DNA from: JBDSLU01 sp963844435 | GTDB taxonomy: Bacteria; Acidobacteriota; Vicinamibacteria; Vicinamibacterales; Vicinamibacteraceae | Assembly (NCBI GenBank): GCA_963844435.1 | Contig: CAWJOG010000010.1 | Span: forward strand, 248,001 to 312,000 | Length of the DNA: 64,000 nucleotides | Reading direction: 5' to 3' | In this document: piece after piece, positions 9,397-19,911 of the stretch | Layout of the letters: every line of letters begins with the position of its first letter | How positions within the stretch are numbered: position 1 is the first letter of the stretch | Translations under genes and position numbers: made by a program | Notes under the pieces: generated by a model | Databases searched by the model: none | Seen by the model: the letters and a program-made list of their open reading frames with translations, nothing else | What the model was told of the DNA's origin: nothing

Positions 9397-11769
9397 TCAC
9401 GCCGCGTCGCCCTGTGCCCGCGCCGACGCCGGCAGGCCCGGCACCTGGCGCGCAAACGCCGCGGCGAGGTCGGACAGCCGCACCGGCTTGGTCACGTAGT
9501 CGTCCATGCCCGCGGCCAGGCACTCCTCGCGGTCGCCCTTCATCGCGCGCGCGGTCAGGGCGACGATCGGCACATGCGGCCGCGCGGCGCCGCCGCTTCC
9601 GCGCTCGCGGATCAGGCGCGTCGCCTCCAGCCCGCCCAGCACCGGCATCTGCACGTCCATCAGGACCAGGTCGAACGGCTCGCGCGCGTCGAGCCTCCAC
9701 CGCCGCCTGCCCGTCGCCGACGACGGTCGACGCGTGTGCCCCAGCTTCGTCAGCAGGGCCACCGCCAGCGCTGGTTCACTTCGTTGTCCTCCGCGAGCAG
9801 GACGCGCAGCGCGCGCGGGGCCGGGTCGTCGGCCGGCGTCGCGCGGCAGCGGCGCTCGCGGCACGGCCGTCGCGTCGCGGCGGCGCAGCGCCCGCTGCAG
9901 GCTGCGCGAGCAGGTCGCGCTTGTTGATCGGCTTGACCAGGTAGGCGGACGAGGCCGAGCGCCTCGCAGCGGGCCTGCTCCTGCGCCCGATCGTCGGAGG
10001 TGAGCATGACGATCGGTCGCGCCGGCCATGTGCGGGTTCGCGGCGCATCGCCTCGGCCACCGCGAAGCCGTCCATCTCCGGCATGCGCACGTCGAGCAGC
10101 ACCAGCTGCGAACGGCTCGCCGGCGACCCGCGCGTCCTCGACGCTGGCCAGCGCGGCGGGCCCGCCGTCGACGGCGACCGGCCGCATGCCCCAGCCGTCG
10201 AGCATCTCCTCGAGGATCGCGGCGGTTGGTCGGCGTTGTCGTCGACGATCAGGACCGGCAGGCCCGGCAGCGGCACGGCCGCGTCGTCGCTGGCCGCGGT
10301 CGCGCCCGGCCGGCGCGACGGCGAAGCGGGCGGTGAAGTGGAACGTGCTGCCCTCGCCCGGCGTCGCTCTCGACCCAGACCCGGCCGCCCATCAGCTCGA
10401 CCAGGTGCGGCGAGATGGTCAGGCCGAGCCCGGTGCCGCCGTAGCTGCCGCGTCGTCGACCTGTCGGCCTGCTCGAACGGCGTCGAAGAGCCGCTCGAGC
10501 TTCGTCCGGCGGGATGCCGATGCCGGTGTCGCGGACGGCGAAGTGCAGCGCCGCCAGCGTCGTCGATCGACTCGCGCGCCACCGCGACCTCGACGCACGA
10601 CCTCGCCGCGCTCGGTGAACTTGATGCGCGTTGCCGACCAGGTTGACGAGCACCTGGCGCAGGCGCCGCGCGTCGCCGACGAGGCACGTCCGGGCACGTC
10701 CGGCGCGATCGTCGGCAGACCAGCTCGAGCCCCTTGCTGGTGCGCCCGGACCGCCAGCGGCTTCGAGCGTGTCGTCGAGCGACGATCGCGCGAGGTCGAA
10801 CTCGATCGGCTTCGAGCTCGAGCTTGCCGGCCTCGATCTTGGAGAAGTCGAGGATGTCGTTGATGACGCCGAGCAGCGCCGTCGGCCGACGAGCTTGCAC
10901 CGTCGCCAGGTACTCGCGCTGCTGCGGCGTCAGGTCGTGTCGAGCGAGCAGCTCCGTCATGCCGAGGACGCCGTTCATCGGCGTCCGGATCTCGTGGCTC
11001 ATGTTGGCGAGGAACTCGCTCTTGGCGCGGCTCGCCGGCCTCGGCGGCGCGGCGCGCGTCGGCGAGCTGCCGGCCGGAGCGGGTCACCGATCGGCCGGTG
11101 ACGAGCGCGACGACGCAGGCGACGGCCAGCGCCGCCAGCGCCGCCATCCACTGCAGGTGAGAGGCCAGCGCGATGTTCTGCACCGCGGACGCCGAGGCGC
11201 GGCTGGCGTCCTCGTGGGCGCGGCGCGTCAGCGCGGCGATGGCCGGCGCGATGCGCCGGGCGAAGCGGCCCTCGATGGCCTCGGAGAGATAGGTGCGCGT
11301 CTTGCCGACCGCTGCCGTGCTCGAGCTCGGCGACGAGATTGTCGATGTCGGCGCGGTAGGCGGCGAACTCCTCGTCGATGGTCTGCAGCTCGGGGCGCGG
11401 ACCGGCCGCCGACGCCGTGGCCAGCGCGCGCACCTCGGCGAGCCGCTCCTCGACGACGGTGATGGCCCGCTCCAGGCCGCGCCTGGCCGCCTTGGCCGGC
11501 TCGGTCTGTCCGGGCGGCGTGTCGATCGGATAGGTGTCGTCGTGCTCGGCGACGGCGTTGGCCGCGACCACCTGCTGGCGCGCCGCCTCGACTCCGGCGA
11601 AGGCCGCGGCCAGATCACCGGCGGCCTGCACCTGCGGCATGGCCCGCTCGGCGACCACGGCGATGTTGGCGGCGACGTCGTGGTTGAGCGTGCGCGAGTA
11701 GCCGGCGAACGCCGCCACCACGATCACCATGACCCCGCAGCCCAGTGCGACCTGCGTCCTGATTGACAT
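9397..11769 (-). CDS. hybrid sensor histidine kinase with two receiver domains (frame broken)
   Basis: This is a membrane-bound hybrid histidine kinase of about 790 residues. Reading from ATG 11767-11769: membrane segment QVALGCGVMVIVVAAFAGY, a periplasmic sensor of about 165 residues (GDLAAAFAGVEAARQQVVAA), a second segment LAALAVACVVALVTG, then the dimerisation box MSHEIRTPMNGVLGM (phospho-acceptor His), ILDFSKIEAGKLELE, and the ATPase boxes RDTGIGIPP and GGTGLGLTIS. Two receiver domains follow: LPVLIVDDN with LVLLDVRMPEMDG, then LRVLLAEDNEVNQR with LVLMDVQMPVLGG and GMDDYVTKPVR. At least ten frame breaks are needed between 9690 and 11330, the worst-affected stretch of the window. No separate response regulator is adjacent, so the output is unknown. 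Confidence 0.88.
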
Positions 11770-11964
11770 CGAAGAAGCGCCCTGCGCGAAACAGTGCCAC
11801 ACGCAGTATCGGCACACCGAAGCGGAATATGAGAAAAAGCGTGCGGCCTTCACCTGCTCCCCAGCTGTGCCGTGCTAGCTTTCTGACCGATTGGCGGGGG
11901 TGGCGGGGATCAGGCGCCAACCGGCCCCGCGGAGGGCCGTCGCGAGAGGACCGGCACACCACGT

Positions 11965-14900
11965 ATGGACGAGTTCGACTCCTCATCGCCCTCGTCGGCC
12001 TGCTCGTGGCGCTGCTCGTTTTCGTGTCGCCGATCATGTCGCTGATCGGCTTCCTGCGGGCCCGGCAGCTCCGCGAAACCGTGGCGGCGCTCGAGGAGAC
12101 CGTGCGGGCGCTCGATGCCCGGGTCGAGGGGCTCGCCCGGACCCAGGCGCGGATGAAGACGGCGCCGGTGCCGGATCCGGCGCCCAGCCCGGCCGCGGCG
12201 GCGCCGCAGCCGACGGCTGCGCCGGCGCCTCCGCCTGTCGCCGCGCCGCCCGCCTGTCGCCGCCCCACCTGGCGCCGCCCGCGCCACCGTCTCGCCGCGC
12301 CGGAGGTGGTATCGCCGGCCAGCCGCCACGCTGCCGCCAGCCGCGGTGCCCGTCGCCGCGCCGCCGCCGCCCGTCGAGCCGACGCCGCCGCCGCTGCCGG
12401 CCGCCGCCGGCGCGTCGCCGCGCGTGACGTGGCCGCCGCCTCCGCCGACCGGCCACCCCGGCGATCGACCGGCCGGGCCCCCGCGCCCGCCGGTCGCGCC
12501 GCCGCCGGCGCCGCCCGCCGAACCGCCGCCGCCCCGGCGCGCCGTTCGACTGGGAGAGCATGCTGGGGGTCCGCGGCGCCGCCTGGGTCGGTGGCATCAC
12601 GCTCGTGATCGCCGCGCTGCTTCTTCGCCAAGCTTGGCTACGAGCAGGGCGTCTTCACGCCGATCCTCCGCGTCACGGCGATGATCCTGGCTGGCACGGC
12701 CGCGCTCATCTGGGCCGAGATCGGCCTGCGCAAGGGCTACCGGCCGTCCGCCGACGCGATCTCCGGCGCCGGCCTGGTGTCGCTCTATGCGGGGTGGTAC
12801 GCGGCCACGTCAGCTACCGGCTGATCGAATCGCCGCTGCTCACCTTCGTGGCGATGTCGGTCACGACGCTCGTCGCCGCCGGCATCTCGGCGCGGCACGG
12901 CGCCGCCTTCACCGCGGTCGCTCGGACTGCTCGGCGGCCTGGCCACGCCGCCTCCTGCTGTCGCAGAACTCGAACAACCCGCTCGGCCTGTTCCTCTATC
13001 TGGCCGTGCTCAACATCGGGTTCCTGTGGGTGGCCCGGAAGCGCGCGTGGACGTTCATCACCGCCATCGCCCTGGCCGGCACCAGCCTGATGGAGTTCGG
13101 CTGGATGGCGACGCGGCTGAATCCGGAGACGCTGCCGGTCGCGGTCATCGGCTTCGCGGTGCTCGGCGCGATCTACATGTGGCACGCCGTGCTCACGGGC
13201 GACGACGAAGGCGATGGCGACGTCGCACGTGCTCGGCTTCCTCGGCGGGATGCTGCCGCTCGGCCTGGCCGTGGTGCTGGCCGCCGATCCCCGCTTCGTC
13301 GAGCTGTGGCCGTGGGTGCTCGGCAACCTCGTCGATCCTCGGCGTGGCCGCCATCACCATCGGCGTGATGCGGCTGCGCCTGCTCGTGCTGCTCTCGGCG
13401 GCGGCGACCGCGCTCGCGTGCGTGGCGTGGTCGCCGCACCTCGGAGCGGTGACGTCGCCGGTCGGGCCGGCGATGGTGGTCCTGCTGCTGACCGCCATCT
13501 ACAACGTGCTCGGCCGGCTGTGGCCGGACTCGCCGCGAGAGCGACGGCCGCAGCCGTCCGATGCTGTCGCTCCTCGGCGTGGCCGGGCTGCTCGTCGCCG
13601 CCGGACTGGTGCTCTTCTCGCTCGCGCTGCTCATCCAGACCACCCCGCCCGCGGGCCTCGTGATCGGCATCGTCGCGCTGCTGTTCCTGGTCGGCGTCGA
13701 GCGCAGTTCGGTCGACGTCGCGCCGCTGGTCCTGCCGGCCACCGCCGGCGCGACGGGCGTCATCGCCCAGGTCTGGTTCGAGCGCACCGCGCTCCCCGGG
13801 CAGTACGTCGGCGTGCTGGCGTTCGCCCACGTGCTGGCCATCGCCTACGCGGTCGTCGCGTTCGTCCGCGATCGGCTCGGCGTCGACGACGACGCGCCCT
13901 GGGTGCTGCGCGCCGATGTGGCCGGTGCTCGTCGCGACCGTGGTCGCCTACGTCGGCCTGCACGGCGCCCTGGCGCGGTCCGAGTACGCCGCGCCGACGC
14001 CGCTGTTCGCGCTGCTCGGCCTCGACATCGCGCTGGTGCTGCTCGTCGCGATCCGCCGCGGCTGGACGTCGCTCGTGCCGCTGGCGGCGCTCGCCGCCTG
14101 TCTCTTCGCCTGTGCGTGGCACGCGCTCCACTTCACGCTCGACACCGGCACGGTCGCCGTCGTCGCCGAGATCGCGATCTACCTGCTGTTCGTGGCGCTG
14201 CCGTTCATCATGACCGCCGCGCAGCCCAGCGTGTGGCGCCGGGCCGCCGGCGGCTGGATGACGTCGGCGCTGATCGGGCCGGCGCTGTTCGTGCTGTTCC
14301 GCGCCGCCTGGGTCGCACTACTGGGGCACGGGCGCCATCGGCCTCCTTCCGGTGATCCTCGCCGTGGGCAGCGTGATGTCGCTCGCCGGCGTCTCGCGGA
14401 TCTTCAGCGCCGACGAGGCCGCCGGCGATCCCGAGGCGGCGGCGCGCCGGCTGAACTACATGGCGCTGTTCGCCGCGATCGCGCTCGGCTTCGTCGCGGC
14501 CGCGATCTCGCTGCAGCTCGAGAAGCAGTGGCTGACGATCGGCCTGGCGCTCGAGGCGGCCGCGGTGTTCTGGCTGTTCGGCCTGGTGCCGCACCCGGGC
14601 CTCAAGTACTTCGGCCTGATCCTGTTCGGCGTGGTCGGGGCTCGCCTGATCGTCAACCCCGAGGTGCTGCGCTACGAGCCGCGCGGCGCGCCGATCGTCA
14701 ACTGGCTGCTCTACACCTACGGCGTGCCGGTGCTGGCCACGTTCGCCGGCGCCTGGCTGCTGCGGCGCGCCGAGGCGCGCCGCGGCGACGACCCCGGATA
14801 CGACTGGGCCGCCGGCGATCGCACGCTGATCGCGCCGGTCGTGGCGGCGCTCGGCCTGGTCCTGCTGTTCGTGCTGATCAACGTCGAGATCGCCGACTAC

Positions 14901-15200
14901 TTCTCGCAGGGCGCGTATCTGCAGTTCGACTCGACGCCCCGGCTCGAGCGCGACCTGGCCTACTCGATCGCCTGGGGCCTCTACAGCCTGCTGCTGCTCG
15001 GCCTCGGCATCTGGCGCGGCATCAAGGGGCTCCGCCTGGCCGCGCTGGCGTTCCTGATGCTGACGGTCGGCAAGGCGTTCCTGTACGATCTGTCGGCGTT
15101 GAAGGGGATCTACCGGGTGCTGTCGTTCCTCGGGCTGGGCACCGCGCTGATCCTGGTGTCCCTGCTCTACCAGCGCTTCGCCGGCAAGAAGCAGCCATGA
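11965..15200 (+). CDS. DUF2339 large polytopic membrane protein (frame broken)
   Basis: This is a DUF2339 protein of roughly 1,070 residues. After an N-terminal membrane segment (LIALVGLLVALLVFVSPIM) comes a short coiled-coil-like stretch (LRETVAALEETVRALDARV), then a Pro/Ala-rich linker from about 12170 to 12540. The family signature follows: DWESMLGVRGAAWVGGITLV, with VSYRLIESPLLTF shortly after. The rest is more than twenty hydrophobic segments, for example LVVALGLVLLFVLIN-like stretches near 14850 and the conserved LAALAFLMLTVGKAFLYDLS at the C-terminus. Frame breaks are needed near 11978, 12340, 12545, 12625, 12945, 13210, 13330, 13555, 13918 and 14320; the last 850 bases are clean. Function is not established for this family. 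It overlaps the DUF3999 start by four bases, implying coupled expression. Confidence 0.85.
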
Positions 15201-17300
15201 GGCTCCTGCCGCCCGCGTCCGCTCGCGATCGTCGCCGCCGTCATCGCGGCGTCGCGTGGCGGTCGACGGCGCAGGCGCCGGACGGCCAGGACGCCGCCCG
15301 CGCCGCGTGGCGGTATCCGGCGGCCGGTCGTGCTGGCCGACGGCGCGAAGGCGGACGGCTTCATGGCGGTGACGATCCCGCCCGAGGTGGCCGAGCGCAG
15401 CCAGCCCGGCCTCGCCGACCTCCGCCTCGTGGCGGACGACGGGCGCGAGGTGCCCTACGTGCTCGACGTCGACGTGCCGCGCACGGCCGAGCGCCGGCGC
15501 AGCGGCCGCCTCGTCGAGGCGCCGATCGAGCGGCGCCGGATGTCGGCGTGGGTCGTCGACTTCGACGACGCCACCGCGTTCGATCGCCTCGAGCTCGACA
15601 TCGACGGCGCCGACTTCAGCAAGCGCGTCGATCTCGAGACGTCGCTCGACGGCGCGCAGTGGACGCGCGTCGGCGGCGACGCGTGGGTCTTCGATCGGCC
15701 GTGGCGCGGCACGGCGGATCCACGACACCGCGATCGAGCAGGCGGCGCCGCTCACCGCGCGCTACGTCCGGCTGACCGTCGACGACTGGCGCTCGACGCC
15801 GGTCACCGTGCGCGGCGTCACGGCGGTGCTGACCACGCACCTGGGCGGGCGCCGCTGGACGCGCGAGGCGGCGCTGGTGCGGCTCGACACGCCGGCCGGC
15901 CAGCCGTCGCGCTATCGCATCGACGCGCCGGCTGGCGCGCCGGTCGAGCGGATCGCCATCGCCACCGACGACGTCGCGTTCTGGCGCGACGTCCGCGTCT
16001 TCGAGGCGGGCCCGCGCGGCGACGTGGCGCCGGTGTCCGAGCGCGCGACGATCTATCGCGTCCGGCTCGACGACGCCGATCTCGACGCCGAGCGCCTCGA
16101 CGTCGACCTGGTCCGGCCCATCGCGGCGCCGCTGATCGTCGAGATCGAGGACGGCGACAGCCCGCCGCTGGCCCGCGCCCGGGTGACGCTGTCCGGAATG
16201 GAGCGGCGGGCGCTGATCCCGGCGACCGCCGCGCCGCTGACGCTCTACTACGGCAACGCCGCGACCCGGCGGCCGGTCTACGACATCGAGGCGCTGCGCA
16301 CGCGGCTGTCGCTGGTCGAGCGCTATCCGCAGTGCACGCTCGGACCGGAGACGGCCAACCCGCGCTTCGCGCCGCTCGCCCCGATGGCGTTCCTCGCGTC
16401 GCGCGGCGCGGTCGCCGACACGTCGCAGTGGGCGGTGTCGCGGCAGCTGCGCATCGGCGGCGGCGACGACGTCTACACGCTGACACTCGCGCCGGCCGAT
16501 CTCGATCTACCTGCGGCCGGACCTCGGCGACATCCGTCTCGTCGACAGCGAACGGCGCCAGGTGCCGTACGTGCTGGAGCCGCGCGCCGCGGCGGCGCGC
16601 GTGGCGCTCACCGTGCGTGCCGCGACGCCGCGTGCCGGGGCGGCGCGGACGTCGGCGTGGCAGCTCACCGTGCCGTCCGGCGTGCCGGAGGCGGCGGACC
16701 GCTCGGCGCTGCCCCTGGCCGCGCTCGATCTCTTCTTCGCCGACGGGTTCTACACGCGGCCGGCGGTGCTGCTGACGCCCGATCGGCGCGCGCCGCACGG
16801 CCAGCGTGTGCTGCAGCAGGGGACGCTGCGGGCGTCGCGACGCGTCGCCGGCGGGACGCCCGACCCGCAGACGTTCGATCTCGGCGAGCTGCGGGCCGCG
16901 ACGCTCGGTCTCGAGGTCCGTGACGGCGACAACGCGCCGTTGACGCTGACGCGCGCGGACGCGGTGGTGTGGGTGCCGCGCCTGACGTTCAAGGCGGCCG
17001 GCGGCGAGTATCGGCTGCTGTTCGGCAACACCGAGGCGGCGGCCCCGACCTACGATCTCGCCGATCTGCGGCAGGACGTGCTCGCCTACTCGGCGATCCC
17101 GCTCGAGGCCAAGGCGCTGCAGCCGCCGGCGCCGAACGCCGACTACGCGCCGCGGGGCGCTCGTCGTGATGAAGAGACTCGAGCGCGGCCCGTTGCTGTG
17201 GACCGCCCTCGGCTTCTCGATCGTCGCGCTGCTGTGGCTGACGAAGGTGATCCTCAAGTCGCCGCCGTCGCCGCCCTCGCCGCCGCCGCCGCCGATGCCC
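15197..17300 (+). CDS. DUF3999 secreted/membrane-anchored protein (frame broken)
   Basis: The ATG overlaps the DUF2339 stop as ATGA. A signal-like N-terminus is scrambled by frame breaks between 15225 and 15330, after which the DUF3999 sequence is clear: GLADLRLVADDGREVPYVLD, FDDATAFDRLELDIDGADFS, LETSLDGAQWTRVGGDAWVF, TARYVRLTVDDWRSTPV. The large extracytoplasmic part is beta-rich with repeated discoidin-like modules, for example EYRLLFGNTEAAAPTYDLAD. It ends with a single membrane anchor LLWTALGFSIVALLWLTKVI and a Ser/Pro-rich tail, recovered in a second frame after about 17160. Other breaks lie near 15718 and 16505. DUF3999 and DUF2339 genes are commonly adjacent in other genomes and probably form an envelope complex, though no function is proven. 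Confidence 0.82.
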
Positions 17301-17319
17301 TGAGCGCGCCGCCTAGTGC

Positions 17320-18569
17320 TCAGTGCTTGTGCGCGAGCAGGTGCTGGCGCAGCAGATCCTTGCCGTAGTCGTTGCCGTTCGGCGTCCGCACCACCGCGTG
17401 GATGTGCTGCCGCGTCGGTCCGCGCGACCCGTCCGGCAGGCGGATCGCGATCGGCGTCTGGTGGTCGAACTCGATCAGGATCACCGGGCTGTGGATGCGG
17501 TAGTAGAAGACCGCGTCGGGCGTCGGTCGCGCCGACCCACGAGAAATACGTCTCGGCAAGGTGCTGCTTCACCTCCGCCATCTTCACCTTGGCGTGCCCG
17601 TCGTCCATGATCCCGACGTACAGGCCAATGAGGTCGGCGAGCGCGCTCTGCGCCGCCGCCGGCAGCTCGGACGCCTTGACGCCCTGGTAGCCGAGCACGA
17701 CGTTGTCCTTGAAGGCCTCGGTGCGGTTGTTGTTGCCGGTCTTGGTCGGCGCGACGGTGGCCTTGGCCCGCGCGGCGGCGTCGAGGCTGTTCATGAACGC
17801 CAGGCCGCGGTTCTGCTCGTCCTGCAGCACCGACGTGCCGGCGTACTTGCCGGACGTCGCGGTGACCGGCTCCGAGCCGATGAAGTTCGGCGTCATCACC
17901 ACCTGATCGCCCTGCACGTAGTAGTTGATGATCACGTGGTGGCCGTCGAGCTGCCACCCCCAGGGCTCCGTCGCTGACGGCGTCCCCATCACCGTCATCC
18001 AGTAGAACCACTCGCCGTACTGGACGAAGTCGTTGTTGTTCAACTCCCCGAGCGTGTGATTCAGCCGCATGATGTCGCGCGTCAAGGTCAGGCCCTTCGC
18101 GCTCAGCGATGCCTTCATCAAGCCGAACGCGGCCTGGCGCTGCGCCTCGCTCATCTCGTCGAAGCCGACGCCCTGGCGCACGTAGAAGTGCTGGTTCATC
18201 CACTTGCGCCATTCGGGATCGTCGACCGCGAACAGGGTCTTCGTGCGCTGCGGTTCTGACAGGGCGGCGAGGAAGGCCTTGGCGGCGGTCGACCACGGGC
18301 GCGGTGGAGACGCCGGTCGAACGCGACGCGTAGAGGTTCGGCACGACGTTGCCGTCCGCGGTGATGCCCTTGAACGGCTCCGAGAGGCCGGTCTGCTCGA
18401 ACGTGCGCGACCGCTGCTCCCATTCCGCCGGGCGCGCGGTGGGGGGCGGCGTCGCCTGCGCGCCTCCCAGCGGACTGCCCGACAGGGCGAGCACGATCCC
18501 AGCCAGTCCGACGCCGATCGTCCCTTGCAGGATCGCCAGCGCGACCCGCCGGCCATAACGTGTCGTCAT
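17320..18569 (-). CDS. DUF3500 secreted protein (frame broken)
   Basis: This is a DUF3500 protein of about 415 residues. ATG 18567-18569 opens a twin-arginine-poor signal region TTRYGRRVALAILQG and GLAGIVLALSGSPLGGAQA. Conserved parts include EQTGLSEPFKGITADG, PEWRKWMNQHFYVRQGVGFD, EWFYWMTVMGTPSATEPWGW, QLDGHHVIINYYVQGDQVV and MTPNFIGSEP. The C-terminus, in a second frame after about 17530, reads VILIEFDHQTPI, HIHAVVRTPNGNDYGKDLL and LLAHKH. A further break lies near 18295. The conserved histidine-rich HHVIINYY and HIHAVVRTPN patterns suggest a metal or heme site, but the activity of the family is unknown. It converges with DUF3999 with only 19 bp between the stops. Confidence 0.82.
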
Positions 18570-18661
18570 GGGCGTGATGCTACCTCAACCTGCATTGCCA
18601 CGAGCGCGGCCTCGACCGTAGACTCGGCAGAACGTTCAACGCGATTCACTCTGGAGGTTCC

Positions 18662-18994
18662 ATGAAGCTGGTGATGGCCATCGTCCGCCCCAACAAGGTC
18701 ACCGACGTGACCAACGCCCTCGAAGCGCTCAACCTTCCCGGGCTCACCGTCACCGAGGTCCGCGGGCACGGACGGCAGCGCGGCCACACCGCGATGTATC
18801 GCGGCAGGGAGTACGACCTGCACCTGCTGCCGAAGGTGAAGATCGAGACCGTCGTCCCCGGCGACATGGTCGATTCCGCGGTGGACGCCATCACGACGGC
18901 GGCGCGGACGGGCGAGATCGGCGACGGCCGCGTCTGGGTCATCCCGGTCGAGCGGACCACGAACATCCGCACCGGCGAAACCGAAACGGCCTGA
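18662..18994 (+). CDS. glnB: PII-type nitrogen regulatory protein
   Basis: This 110-residue protein is a PII signal-transduction protein, a trimeric sensor of 2-oxoglutarate and adenylate charge. It shows the N-terminal strand KLVMAIVRPNKVTDV, the T-loop region RGHGRQRGHTAMYRG followed by REYDLHLLPKVKIE, and the C-terminal GEIGDGRVWVIPVE with the nucleotide-binding B and C loops. Tyr51, the residue uridylylated in enteric GlnB, is present in REYD, and Tyr46 as well. A good ribosome binding site GGAGG sits at 18653-18657. No ammonium transporter or glutamine synthetase is adjacent, so GlnB versus GlnK cannot be decided. The frame is intact, unlike its neighbours. Confidence 0.93.
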   Translation: MKLVMAIVRPNKVTDVTNALEALNLPGLTVTEVRGHGRQRGHTAMYRGREYDLHLLPKVKIETVVPGDMVDSAVDAITTAARTGEIGDGRVWVIPVERTTNIRTGETETA

Positions 18995-19128
18995 TCCGCC
19001 GTCCGCGTGCGGACGCCGCGGCGCGCCCAGCGCCGCGAATAGCAGGCCGCACGCTCCAAGGACGGCCCGCGGCGGTTCCTGAGGGGCCACGGACGCCGAG
19101 GCCTACGGCCGGAGGCGCCGTGAGGTCG

Positions 19129-19152
19129 ACGACCCGGCCTCGGCCGGGTCGT
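19129..19152. terminator. hairpin between convergent glnB and LTXXQ genes
   Basis: A perfect 11-bp palindromic stem, ACGACCCGGCC and GGCCGGGTCGT separated by TC, lies between two convergent stops (18994 and 19177). Its position suggests a bidirectional terminator, although no T-run follows on either side. Confidence 0.55.
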
Positions 19153-19176
19153 TCGACAAACCGCCGCCAACAAACA

Positions 19177-19754
19177 CTACTGCGCGGGCGGCGTGGCCCG
19201 GCGCTGTTGACGTTCCTTGACGCGCTCACGCGCGCGCTCCCGGAACTGCTGGGCCCGCACCTCACGCTGCGCCTTGAGCTCCGCGGCCTTGGCCTGCTGC
19301 TCCGGCGTCAGCACCGCGAACACCTCGCTGTGCACCTTCGCCTGCAGCACCGCCGCGTCGGCCTGGACCGCGGCCAGTTCGGCGGCCCTCGTCCGCACCA
19401 CCTGCTCGTCGAACTGCGCCGCGTTCACGGCGTCGTTCTGGGCGCGGTGCGCCGCCCTCACGCGCTCACCGACCGCCCGCAGTTCGTCGCGATGGCTGTC
19501 CATCACCTGCCGCACCTGGGCGCGCTGGTCGTCGGTCAGATCGAGTTGCCGCAGCATCGCCATCGGGCTGCCGAAGCCGCCGCGTCCGAAACGGCCTGGG
19601 CCACCGGGGCCACCGGGCCGCCGGGGCCGCGGCGCTCGTGCGGTGCCGGCGGCGCGCCGGCGCCGTCCTGAGCCTGGGCGTGCACGAAGCCCGTCGTCAC
19701 CACGGCGGCCACCGCGGCCGCGCCGAACATTCCTGCCAGTGATCTGCGCATCAT
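19177..19754 (-). CDS. Spy/CpxP-like periplasmic LTXXQ-motif protein (frame broken)
   Basis: This is a periplasmic protein of about 190 residues. It starts MMRRSLAGMFGAAAVAAVV with a signal peptide ending near VHAQAQ, then a Gly/Pro/Arg-rich stretch with one frame break near 19620, and a helical domain containing two LTXXQ motifs: LDLTDDQRAQVRQVMDSH and VLTPEQQAKAAELKAQ. This is the signature of Spy and CpxP, which protect or sense misfolded envelope proteins and metals. The tail is Arg/Gln-rich. It is divergent from a response regulator/histidine kinase pair, the arrangement of cpxP-cpxRA, which suggests that the pair controls it. That regulatory link is inference. Confidence 0.85.
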
Positions 19755-19835
19755 CGTCGTCTCCCTGGGACCCGGCGCTGGTTTCCGGCCCCTCCACCAG
19801 TCGTCGCCGACTGTGATCAGTGTGACGGATTCCGC

Positions 19836-19873
19836 GTGAAAGGCCCATGGCGCAGGTGTGAAAAAACCATGGC
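19836..19873 (+). promoter_or_regulatory. 22-bp direct repeat in the divergent LTXXQ/response-regulator promoter region
   Basis: The motif GTGAAA-nnn-CCATGGC occurs twice with an exact 22-bp period: GTGAAA at 19836-19841 with CCATGGC at 19845-19851, and GTGAAA at 19858-19863 with CCATGGC at 19867-19873. It lies in the 157-bp gap between the divergent LTXXQ gene and the regulator gene. A spacing of two helical turns on one DNA face is typical of a binding site for a dimeric OmpR-family regulator. GTGAAA also recalls the GTAAA half-site of CpxR, though the spacing differs. Confidence 0.45.
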
Positions 19874-19911
19874 AGGCGGCGGCCGCCTGCCGGCGACGCT
19901 ACACTGCGGAC

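Noticed and set aside
14208..15755. A 515-residue minus-strand frame opposite DUF2339/DUF3999
   Set aside because: Its composition is Arg/Ala/Asp/His-rich and repetitive, typical of antisense frames in GC-rich genes; the plus strand encodes conserved domains.
15818..18556. A 912-residue open frame on the minus strand covering DUF3500 and antisense DUF3999
   Set aside because: Only the DUF3500 part matches a family; the rest is the Arg-rich antisense shadow of the DUF3999 gene.
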